Below are positions 7,190 to 13,116 of a stretch of 13,116 nucleotides of DNA, in pieces. The stretch is from Christensenellaceae bacterium (lineage in GTDB: Bacteria > Bacillota > Clostridia > Christensenellales > SZUA-584). The notes beneath the pieces are model-generated. The model was not told where the DNA came from and searched no databases. It saw nothing but the letters and a program-made list of their open reading frames with translations. The translations under genes were made by a program, and so were the position numbers. Numbering within the stretch: position 1 is the first letter of the stretch; every line of letters begins with the position of its first letter. The stretch is taken from NCBI GenBank assembly GCA_012719815.1, contig JAAXZP010000157.1, positions 1 to 13,116 on the forward strand, written 5' to 3'.

Positions 7190-7854
7190 ATGTGCCTGCA
7201 ACAGAGCGGCCGGGGCAGGAGAATATCCGTGTGGCGATCCCGGCCAACCGTGACAGGCTGGCGAATGTGTTTCGAGCATTGATTGCAGGCAAATAAGTAT
7301 CTCAGGATGGGTGTTGGTGTATCCTGCGGCTGATACAGCCATGCTGGCGGCATGAGCCTGCAGGTCATACAGTTGGCGCATGGCACCACACTTCGCTGCA
7401 GGGGTGGGTTAGCCTTTCCGCATGGCAGAGTGACGGCTGTGCTTGTTGGCGTGGTATGCTGCTGCAGAGTGGAAATGCTATCTCCTGCAGTGCAGGCATA
7501 CATTCCTGCAAGGATAAGATATTTGACTCTTTTGAGAGATGCAGGCGGTTCTCCGCATGCCGTTGCAGATAAATGCTATGCCCGCCACAGCGCAGGCTTT
7601 GCATCACAGGCATATGGACTTTACAGGCCGGGCTGTGGCCGTGTGCAGCCGTCTGCATGATTATATTCTTTAGAGTGTACGTGCGGTTGCGGATTTGCCC
7701 GGGGCGACAGATTTCAAACGTGGTATGCTACGGCAGGCGATCTTGAAACGCCTCAGCCGACGGACTATACCATTCAGGGATGCGCGCAGCGGCGGTTTTA
7801 CTCACGTGACAGGAGGCGTCAGGCCTTTCGTGCGGCGGCTGCGCGAAGCGATAC
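7190..7854. other. Noncoding intergenic block, TGCA-rich, with many short hairpins
   Basis: This stretch of about 660 bases between two terminators holds no open frame with a good ribosome site or recognisable protein. TGCA occurs 13 times between 7197 and 7657 (for example 7284, 7359, 7397, 7463, 7486, 7491, 7507, 7540, 7564), against about two expected by chance; five of these extend to TGCAGG. Short inverted repeats include 7208-7214 with 7239-7245 (GGCCGGG/CCCGGCC), 7328-7340 (GGCTG-ATA-CAGCC), 7340-7354 (CATGC-TGGCG-GCATG) and 7541-7560 (GCA-G-GCGG-TTCT-CCGC-A-TGC). GTGGTATGCT occurs at 7451-7460 and 7720-7729; GCATGGCA at 7378-7385 and 7420-7427. I do not recognise a known RNA family. 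It may be a relic, an uncharacterised RNA, or spacer. Confidence 0.5.
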
Positions 7855-7889
7855 AAAAAAACCGCCGGCCTTTTGGACGGCGGTTTTTT
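7855..7889. terminator. Bidirectional Rho-independent terminator
   Basis: Stem ACCGCCG (7861-7867) pairs with CGGCGGT (7878-7884), extended inside by CC/GG around a TTTT loop after one mismatch. It is flanked by seven A residues on the left and six T residues on the right, so it gives a U-tract on either strand. On the minus strand it ends the flagellin transcript, about 45 bases after the flagellin stop. Confidence 0.88.
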
Positions 7890-7934
7890 GTAAAACCAGG
7901 GTTCTCCGGTAGGGGCGGAGCTCCCTATGTTTTG

Positions 7935-9041
7935 TTACTTGAGCAGCGCGAGCACGTTCTGCGGAGCCTGGTTGGCCTGAGCCAGCATCGCCGTGGACGC
8001 CTGCACCAGGATGTTGTTCTTCGTGAACTCGGTCATCTCTTTCGCCATGTCAATGTCGCGGATACGGCTCTCGGCTGCCGTCAGGTTCTCGGCCGAGGTT
8101 TCAAGGTTGTTGATCTTGTGCTCCAGCCTGTTCTGTAGAGCGCCGAGCTGAGCGCGCTGGGTAGACACTTTGTTGATAGCCTGGTCCACCGTACTGATCG
8201 CGCTGTTGGCATCAGCCTGCGTCTTGATGTTTACAGAGTCCAAGACACCCAAGTCTTCAGCTAACATGCTGTTGATCGTAATATCGAGTGCATCGCCTGC
8301 ATTGGCGCCCGTCTGGATCTTAGCCGGCGTCACCGTGAAATCAAGAGTTACGCCATCAAAATCACCCGATGAATGGGAGTTCATTTCTATGGTGACTATC
8401 CGGCCGTCGCTGAAATCAATGGTGAACGTACCAGCCCCGGACGGCTGTGCAACGGTAACCGAGTCTGATCCAACCGTTACCGTATAGTTGCTGCTACCGT
8501 CATCCGCGAACGAGATCGAGTAAGAACCCGCAGCGAAGCCCTCGATGGAAATACTCGTAACGCCCAACGCACCAACCTTGATTTCACTGGCCGATTCATC
8601 GATGGTGACCGAAGCCCCAAAGGTGCCATCCAGCAGTTTCTTGCCGTTGAACGCTGTCTTATTGGCGATGTCGTCGATTTCATCTTTCAGCTGCTGGAAC
8701 TCAGCGTCCAGTGCCGCACGGTCCACAGAGTCGTCATTGGTGTCGGAAGCAGCCTGGACAGCCAGCTCTCTCATGCGCTGCAGTATGGCGTGGGTCTCGG
8801 TCAGCGCGCCTTCAGCCGTCTGCACAAGGGAGATCGCGTCGTTGCTGTTCTTGGCAGCCATGTTGAGGCCGCGGATCTGGGCCCTCATCTTCTCGGATAT
8901 CGCAAGGCCGGCAGCGTCGTCGCCCGCGCGGTTGATGCGATAGCCCGAGCTTAATTTCTCGGTCGACTTCGCAATGCTGTTGTTGTTGATAGAGTACTGG
9001 CGATGCGTATTCAACGCCATTATGTTGTTGTTAATTCTCAT
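7935..9041 (-). CDS. hag: Flagellin (filament subunit)
   Basis: A 368-residue filament protein, exported by the flagellar type III system and polymerised at the tip. Residues 1-100 are the conserved D0/D1 helices (MRINNNIMALNTHRQYSINN, then KLSSGYRINRAGDDAAGLAI). Residues 87-96 (LQRMRELAVQ) are the region recognised by TLR5 in many flagellins. Roughly 150-275 is a variable, Ser/Thr/Asp-rich, beta-strand-like surface domain. The C-terminal D1/D0 helices run from about 280 to the end (RDIDMAKEMTEFTKNNILVQ, ending NVLALLK). The start is clear: GGAGG at 9051-9055 lies 9 bases before ATG. A sigma-28 promoter and a leader with a CsrA-like site precede it. It faces csrA tail to tail rather than following it as in Bacillus. 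Other names in use are fliC and fla. Confidence 0.97.
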   Translation of the reverse strand: MRINNNIMALNTHRQYSINNNSIAKSTEKLSSGYRINRAGDDAAGLAISEKMRAQIRGLNMAAKNSNDAISLVQTAEGALTETHAILQRMRELAVQAASDTNDDSVDRAALDAEFQQLKDEIDDIANKTAFNGKKLLDGTFGASVTIDESASEIKVGALGVTSISIEGFAAGSYSISFADDGSSNYTVTVGSDSVTVAQPSGAGTFTIDFSDGRIVTIEMNSHSSGDFDGVTLDFTVTPAKIQTGANAGDALDITINSMLAEDLGVLDSVNIKTQADANSAISTVDQAINKVSTQRAQLGALQNRLEHKINNLETSAENLTAAESRIRDIDMAKEMTEFTKNNILVQASTAMLAQANQAPQNVLALLK

Positions 9042-9141
9042 AACCTTTTTCCTCCATGAATTTTTTTATCAGCATCCTTGCTTTTTGCTGGCCCGCTTCC
9101 CTTCCTTAGGCGCCTTAATCGGAAGGGCGTTGGACCTGTTC
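9042..9141 (-). promoter_or_regulatory. Flagellin mRNA leader with CsrA-type sites
   Basis: Predicted 5' leader of about 100 bases, from the likely start near 9141 to the flagellin ATG. Read on the minus strand it holds, in order: a hairpin CCCTTCC...GGAAGGG (9121-9127 with 9099-9105, 15-base loop); then GCAAGGATGC (9072-9081), close to the CsrA consensus ACARGGAUGU with GGA placed in a small loop; then the ribosome site GGAGGA (9050-9055), which also carries GGA motifs. One upstream GGA hairpin plus a GGA at the Shine-Dalgarno site is the pattern by which CsrA represses Bacillus hag. Binding is inferred, not shown. Confidence 0.65.
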
Positions 9142-9148
9142 ACCCTAT

Positions 9149-9175
9149 ATATCGGCAGTAGGTATCGGGACTTTA
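9149..9175 (-). promoter_or_regulatory. Sigma-28 promoter of flagellin
   Basis: On the minus strand TAAA (9175-9172) is followed by exactly 15 bases and then GCCGATAT (9156-9149). The sigma-28 consensus is TAAA-N15-GCCGATAA, so 11 of 12 positions match. The cognate sigma factor gene is at the left end of the window. Confidence 0.92.
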
Positions 9176-9303
9176 GCGAAAAAAGCAAAAAAATGATTCA
9201 CTTTGTGCAATTTGTTTATAAATAAGTCGGACTCTCTTTGAGATATTGGACTCTCTTTGAGATATATGCACAATAACAAATAACTGTATTGTAGGGATGT
9301 ATT
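9176..9303 (+). promoter_or_regulatory. Intergenic control region upstream of fliF
   Basis: AT-rich divergent spacer between the flagellin promoter and fliF. It starts with an A-rich patch (9178-9193) and holds a possible sigma-A -10 box TATAAA near 9217-9222 with only a weak -35 (TGATTC, 17 bases upstream). Each of the two repeats at 9229-9265 contains TTGAGA, five of six matches to a -35 box, but no good -10 at standard spacing follows. A promoter for the fliF operon is expected here, but its exact position is uncertain. Confidence 0.4.
9229..9265 (+). repeat. Tandem 18-base direct repeat with internal dyads
   Basis: GGACTCTCTTTGAGATAT occurs at 9229-9246 and again at 9248-9265, identical, with a 19-base period. 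Each copy contains the perfect inverted repeat TCTC-TTT-GAGA (9233-9243 and 9252-9262). It lies 38 bases before the fliF start. The layout suggests a paired operator for a dimeric regulator, about two helical turns apart, but the binding protein is unknown. Confidence 0.85.
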
Positions 9304-10878
9304 ATGGCGACTGTGTTGACGAAACTGCCGTCAAAGATTAGAGATTCTTTCGCAAAAATGACCAAAGGCCAAAAGATACGACTAATCGTGCTGGCCGTTA
9401 TCGTCATCGTCATCATATCAGCCGTTTCGGTATTTCTGAATCAAAAAAACTATACGGTGCTGTACAGCGGCATGGACGCGTCGGAAGCCGGCGAGGTGCT
9501 GGCTGTACTCCAGGAGATGGGCGTGGATGCCAAAGCGCAGGGTACGGGTACCATTCTGGTGGAGGAAAGCCAGGCGGACGCCGTCCGTATGGAGCTGGCA
9601 GCCCAGGGCTATCCCAGCACCGGCATCAGTTATGAGATCTTCCAGAACGCTTCCGGCCTCGGCGTCACCGAGATGGAGAAGCAGACCTATTATAAATTCC
9701 AGCTGGAAGAGAATTTGCGAAAAACCATCAATAAGATGGAAAAGATCAAGGATTCGGTGGTAACGCTGGACCTCGGCGAAAACAGCTCATATGTGCTGTC
9801 GGAAAACAAGTCGCCGGCGACGGCCTCGGTGTTTGTGACGCTCAAGGACGAGAAGTCCATGCTGGACAGCAGCGAGGTAAAAGCCATCGCCGAGCTGGTG
9901 GCGGGCAGCATATCCGGCATGAGCCCGGACGACGTGCGCATCGTCGACTCCCAGGCGAACCTCTATAACGCAGGGAGCGATGAGGACGGGGTAACCACCG
10001 TCAACACGCAGATGGGGCTGCAGGCCAGCGTCCAGCAGCAGCTGCAGGAGCAGATCACCAATCTGCTGGCCCCGGTGTTTGGCGAGGACAATGTGCTCGC
10101 CCAGGTGAACGTGAAGCTCAACTTCGACGACACCGTCACGGAGACAGTGGAGTTTGAGCCGCCGGCCAACGGGACTGAAGGGCTGGCGGTGAGCATGAAG
10201 GAGCTGGTGGAGGCCATCAGCAGCGACCAGCAGGGCTCTGTGGCGGGCATCGACGCGAACGGCGCGGCGTCGGAATATCTTTCGGCTCTGGAAGGCGACG
10301 ACGGCGCCACCTACTATAATATATCGCGCGAGGCCAACTACGAGCTGAACCAGACCAAGAAGCAGATCAAGGAGGCCAAGGGCAAAATCGAGGACCTTTC
10401 GGTGTCCGTGGCGCTCAACGCCAACAGCGAAGCGGCCGACTATGCCGAGGAAGCCCGGCAGCTGGTGGCCGGAGCCATCGGCGTGGACGAAGAGCGCGTG
10501 ACGGTGCAGGTCCTGCCCTTCCGGGAGAAGACCGAGAGCAGCGAAGTGGCCGAAGCGATAGAGACGCAGCAGAAGATACTCAGCAGCGTGGAGAGAGCCG
10601 CCACGATGCGCCTTATCATCATCGCGGCGACGGCGCTGGTGGTGCTGATCATACTGTTTATGATGGTGCGCATGTTCGTGAAGAAGCCGGAGCCCGCCCC
10701 CAGTATGGAATATGTGGCGGACGAGGTCATTATACCGAGCGCGCCGGTGCAGGAGGAGGAACTGACCCTCGAGGATCTGGAAGCCGAGGACAGCAAGATG
10801 GCCATACTTGAAGATTACATCAACAAGAACCCCGAGTCAGTGGCGAACCTGCTGAGAAACTGGCTTAACGAAGAATAG
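9304..10878 (+). CDS. fliF: Flagellar MS-ring protein FliF
   Basis: A 524-residue inner-membrane protein that builds the MS ring, the base on which rod, switch and export gate assemble. Residues 25-45 are the first membrane segment. The YscJ/FliF ring-building domain follows (NYTVLYSGMDASEAGEVLAV, then YPSTGISYEIF and TEMEKQTYYKFQLEENLRKT). A second periplasmic domain and a flexible Ser/Asp/Glu-rich linker lie in the middle. The second membrane segment is at about 437-459. The cytoplasmic tail (MAILEDYINKNPESVANLLRNWLNEE) is the conserved FliG-binding peptide. ATG 9304 follows AGGG at about 9293-9296. It is the first gene of this plus-strand run; no fliE, flgB or flgC precedes it. Length agrees with the roughly 530 residues usual for the family. 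Confidence 0.97.
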   Translation: MATVLTKLPSKIRDSFAKMTKGQKIRLIVLAVIVIVIISAVSVFLNQKNYTVLYSGMDASEAGEVLAVLQEMGVDAKAQGTGTILVEESQADAVRMELAAQGYPSTGISYEIFQNASGLGVTEMEKQTYYKFQLEENLRKTINKMEKIKDSVVTLDLGENSSYVLSENKSPATASVFVTLKDEKSMLDSSEVKAIAELVAGSISGMSPDDVRIVDSQANLYNAGSDEDGVTTVNTQMGLQASVQQQLQEQITNLLAPVFGEDNVLAQVNVKLNFDDTVTETVEFEPPANGTEGLAVSMKELVEAISSDQQGSVAGIDANGAASEYLSALEGDDGATYYNISREANYELNQTKKQIKEAKGKIEDLSVSVALNANSEAADYAEEARQLVAGAIGVDEERVTVQVLPFREKTESSEVAEAIETQQKILSSVERAATMRLIIIAATALVVLIILFMMVRMFVKKPEPAPSMEYVADEVIIPSAPVQEEELTLEDLEAEDSKMAILEDYINKNPESVANLLRNWLNEE

Positions 10879-10892
10879 CGGAGAGAGCAATT

Positions 10893-11900
10893 ATGGCACG
10901 CGAGAAGATATCGCCAAAAGAAAAAGCAGCCGTTCTGATGATCACGATAGGCCAAGAAAGGGCTGCCAAAATATATAAGCATTTGTCGGAAGAGGAGATC
11001 GAGCAGCTGACGCTCGCCATCACCACGATGCGGCGCGTGGAGCCGGAAGTCAAGGAATCCGTGGTGGACGAGTTTTTCCAGATGTGCATCGCCCGCAAAT
11101 ACATCTCGGAAGGCGGCATTGACTACGCGCGCGAGATACTCTCCAAGGCGTTCGGCGAGGAAAAGACCAACGAACTGATCATGAAGCTGTCGTCCTCGCT
11201 GCGCGTCAAGCCTTTCGACTTTATCCGCAAGGCGGACTCCGCGCAGGTGCTCAACTTTATTCAGAACGAACATCCGCAGACCATCGCGCTGATACTCTCC
11301 TACCTGGAGCCGCGCTATGCCGCGCAGATACTGTCCAACCTGCCACTGGACAAGCAGCTCAGCGTCATCGCCCGCATTGCCAACATGGGCGTGACGTCGC
11401 CTGAGTATATCAAGGAGACGGAGCGCATCCTCGAAAAGAAGCTCTCCACTTTGAGTTTCAGCGACAGGTCGGTGACGGGCGGTATAGACAGCGTGGTGAG
11501 CATACTCAACAGCGTGGACCGCGGCACCGAGCGCCATCTGCTGGAAGCGCTGGAGGAAACGGACGCGGAGCTGGTGGAAGAGATACGCAAGCGCATGTTC
11601 GTATTCGAGGATATCGTGAAGCTGAGCAACCAGGCGATCCAGCGCGTGCTGAAGGAGATCGACAACCGCGACCTGGCCGTAGCGCTGAAGGGGTCTTCAG
11701 AGGAAGTGGCGGAGGTTATCTTCAGGAATATCTCCAGCCGCCTGCAGGAGATGATCAAGGAAGATATCCAGTATATGGGTCCGGTGCGCGTCAGAGACGT
11801 GGAAGAAGCTCAGCAGAAGATCGTCAACGTCATCCGGCAGCTGGACGATGCTGGAGAAATTATCATATCGCGTGGTTCGGAGGACGAGATCATTGTTTAA
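10893..11900 (+). CDS. fliG: Flagellar motor switch protein FliG
   Basis: A 335-residue rotor protein that joins FliF to the switch and carries torque from the stator. The N-terminal domain begins ISPKEKAAVLMITIGQERAA. The middle domain has the conserved EHPQTIA motif at residues 126-132. The C-terminal torque helix region contains MFVFEDIVKLSNQAIQRVLK and EIDNRDLAVALKG, with charged residues expected to meet MotA. ATG 10893 has GGAGAGAG at 10880-10887, 14 bases after fliF ends. The 3' end overlaps the proposed fliH start by 8 bases. Length matches the usual 330-340 residues. Confidence 0.97.
   Translation: MAREKISPKEKAAVLMITIGQERAAKIYKHLSEEEIEQLTLAITTMRRVEPEVKESVVDEFFQMCIARKYISEGGIDYAREILSKAFGEEKTNELIMKLSSSLRVKPFDFIRKADSAQVLNFIQNEHPQTIALILSYLEPRYAAQILSNLPLDKQLSVIARIANMGVTSPEYIKETERILEKKLSTLSFSDRSVTGGIDSVVSILNSVDRGTERHLLEALEETDAELVEEIRKRMFVFEDIVKLSNQAIQRVLKEIDNRDLAVALKGSSEEVAEVIFRNISSRLQEMIKEDIQYMGPVRVRDVEEAQQKIVNVIRQLDDAGEIIISRGSEDEIIV
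11879..11883 (+). promoter_or_regulatory. Ribosome binding site within fliG for fliH
   Basis: GGAGG lies 9 bases before TTG 11893, inside the last codons of fliG. No ribosome site is seen before the later in-frame ATGs at 11914 and 11926. Confidence 0.55.
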
Positions 11901-12630
11901 GATCGACAAGTCGATGGTTGACAACATGAACCAGAACAGGTCGTTCATCGTGATCACGCACAAGGAGACGCACAAGGACACCGCGCCGGAGATATCCGCA
12001 GGTGGCCCGGAGCTACTGGAAAAGGACGAACAGCTGCCGCAGGCGCTGCGCGACAGGGCGCGTGAGCTGATACAGAATGCGCAGATGCGGGCGCAGCAGA
12101 CCATCCAGGCTGCGACGGCCCGCGCGGAAGAGATCAGGGCGCAGGCGCACAAGGAAGGCTACGACGCCGGCATGAAGCTGGCGGACAGCAAGATTGCCGA
12201 GATGGAGGCAGCGCTCAGCGTGCAGACGCGAAAGCTCATCGAAGAGGTAACGGCTTACCGGAACGAGCTTTATGACACGCTGCAGGACAGCGTGCTGAAC
12301 CTGGCAATGGACATAGCGGAGAAAATCATCAACATTGAGCTGCAGAGAGACGACAAAGTCTTTATGGAAATCGCCAAAAAGGCGGTGGCAGGGCTCAAAC
12401 AGGCGGATAGTTTCGCCCTGCGCGTGAGCCGCGGAGAGTTTGACAAATACTTCAAGGACGGCGGTGCCTGGCTGCGCGAAGCGACGGGCTGTGGGGAGTT
12501 TGAAGCGGTGTGCGACCCCAGCCTGGAGCCGGGCAGTTTGGTGCTCGAGTCTGACGAGGAGGTTATAAACGCCAGCGTGGCTGTCCAATTGGAGAAGACC
12601 CGGCAGTATCTCGAGGAGCAGGTGGAGTAG
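11893..12630 (+). CDS. fliH: Flagellar assembly protein FliH (export ATPase regulator)
   Basis: A 245-residue cytoplasmic protein predicted to bind and control the ATPase FliI and tether it to the rotor ring. Residues 1-20 (MFKIDKS onward) resemble the Lys-rich N-terminus of Bacillota FliH. Residues 50-115 are Ala/Gln/Glu-rich and probably coiled coil (ARELIQNAQMRAQQTIQAAT). Residues 130-245 fit the FliH/YscL C-terminal domain (LNLAMDIAEKIINIEL, then SLEPGSLVLESDEEVINASV, which resembles the GxxxLES.......I..S signature). TTG 11893 is chosen from the GGAGG site; it overlaps the fliG stop by 8 bases. A longer frame from ATG 11848 would lie deep inside fliG. The neighbours fliG and fliI confirm the identity. 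Confidence 0.88.
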   Translation: MFKIDKSMVDNMNQNRSFIVITHKETHKDTAPEISAGGPELLEKDEQLPQALRDRARELIQNAQMRAQQTIQAATARAEEIRAQAHKEGYDAGMKLADSKIAEMEAALSVQTRKLIEEVTAYRNELYDTLQDSVLNLAMDIAEKIINIELQRDDKVFMEIAKKAVAGLKQADSFALRVSRGEFDKYFKDGGAWLREATGCGEFEAVCDPSLEPGSLVLESDEEVINASVAVQLEKTRQYLEEQVE

Positions 12631-12633
12631 CCT

Positions 12634-13116
12634 ATGGCCGTTTTCGCCAATGCGGAGCGTTACCGCAAAGCGCTGAAGGACAAGGAGTTCTATGAATACG
12701 GCGGCCGCATCAGCCAGGTGTACGGCCTGACGGTGGAAGCGGTGGGGCTGCCCTGCAAAATGGGCGACATCTGCCGCATCTATACGGACAGCAAGGACAA
12801 TTATGTGCTAGCCGAAGTGGTGGGCTTCAAGGAGAAAAAAGTGCTGCTGATGCCCTTCGGCGACCTCGGCGGCGTGGGGCCCAACAGCTTTGTGGTATCG
12901 GACAACCGGTCGCTGAACGTGCCGGTGGGCCGCGGGTTCTGCGGGCGCGTGCTGGACGGGCTGGGCAACCCGATGGACGGGCTGGGGCCTGTGAAGCCGG
13001 AAGCCTATTATCCGATTATGAACAACCCGCCCAACCCGATGGAGCGACGTCGCATCACCGAGAAGCTCACGCTGGGCGTCAAGGCCATTGACGCGATGCT
13101 GACGCTGGGCAAAGGC
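12634..13116 (+). CDS. fliI: Flagellum-specific ATPase FliI (5' part)
   Basis: The first 161 residues of the type III export ATPase that energises substrate unfolding; the frame is open to the window edge. Residues 20-95 form the N-terminal beta-barrel domain (EYGGRISQVYGLTVEAVG, then VLLMPFGDLGGVGP). Residues 104-116 (GRVLDGLGNPMDG) and 131-159 (NPPNPMERR, then LTLGVKAIDAMLTLGKG) are hallmarks of the FliI and F1-beta-like ATPase family. The sequence stops just before the expected Walker A loop, so catalytic residues cannot be checked. ATG 12634 has GGTGGAG at 12621-12627 in the end of fliH, and the gap to fliH is 3 bases. A full protein would be about 430-440 residues. Confidence 0.95.
   Translation, partial: MAVFANAERYRKALKDKEFYEYGGRISQVYGLTVEAVGLPCKMGDICRIYTDSKDNYVLAEVVGFKEKKVLLMPFGDLGGVGPNSFVVSDNRSLNVPVGRGFCGRVLDGLGNPMDGLGPVKPEAYYPIMNNPPNPMERRRITEKLTLGVKAIDAMLTLGKG

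Noticed and set aside
7365..7658. Minus-strand open frame of 97 codons in the same block
   Set aside because: Starts without a ribosome site, His/Gln/Cys-rich translation without domain, overlaps the opposite frame almost fully. Neither frame is convincing.
7352..7660. Plus-strand open frame of 102 codons in the intergenic block
   Set aside because: No proper ribosome site, low-complexity Cys/Arg/Ala-rich translation with no recognisable family, and an equally long frame lies antisense to it.
7660..7665. Perfect TATAAT on the minus strand
   Set aside because: No -35-like element at 16-18 bases and no extended -10; not enough for a promoter call.
7695..8138. Plus-strand frame running from the spacer into flagellin
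   Set aside because: It crosses the bidirectional terminator and is antisense to the flagellin 3' end; its translation is Arg-rich shadow sequence.
9229..9265. Possible CRISPR or minisatellite origin of the tandem repeat
   Set aside because: Only two copies with a single-base spacer and no cas genes; better seen as a duplicated regulatory site.

Overview
The window is a flagellar gene cluster, almost entirely coding on the plus strand. Gene content and order resemble the flagellar regions of Bacillota: FliA, then a SwrB-like protein, as at the end of the Bacillus fla/che operon; then a YvyF-FlgM-FlgN-FlgK-FlgL-FliW-CsrA run as upstream of Bacillus hag. Strong GGAGG-type ribosome binding sites, frequent GTG/TTG starts and a FliW/CsrA pair also fit. 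The fairly GC-rich coding sequence and use of flagellin plus fliF-fliG-fliH-fliI suggest a motile member of the Clostridia, but the genus cannot be read from the sequence. No mobile element, CRISPR array, tRNA or rRNA was seen.

Region 1 (1-7087) is a tightly packed plus-strand run: the 3' end of the sigma-28 gene, a SwrB-like membrane protein, two rod proteins (FlgF-like and FlgG-like), the zinc-ribbon protein YvyF, anti-sigma factor FlgM, chaperone FlgN, hook-filament junction proteins FlgK and FlgL, then FliW and CsrA. It ends at a Rho-independent terminator near 7165-7189. It therefore holds the late-gene sigma factor, its antagonist, and the first filament-junction substrates exported when the hook is complete.

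Region 2 (7190-7850) is a noncoding stretch of about 660 bases with no convincing gene. It is rich in short inverted repeats and in the tetramer TGCA. It is closed by a hairpin at 7855-7889 that can act as a terminator on both strands.

Region 3 (7935-9175, minus strand) is the flagellin gene with a textbook sigma-28 promoter and a leader of about 100 bases. The leader holds a GGA-loop site close to the CsrA consensus and a second GGA cluster at the ribosome binding site. With FliW and CsrA next door, this is the complete set for the FliW-CsrA-flagellin partner-switch that couples flagellin translation to secretion.

Region 4 (9176-13116, plus strand) begins with an intergenic segment carrying two exact 18-base repeats, then fliF (MS ring), fliG (switch/rotor), fliH (ATPase regulator) and the start of fliI (export ATPase), which runs off the window just before its Walker A loop. 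flgB, flgC and fliE, which often precede fliF, are absent here.

The locus is mostly conventional. The points most worth checking are the flagellin leader, the tandem repeat before fliF, and the structured noncoding block at 7190-7660.
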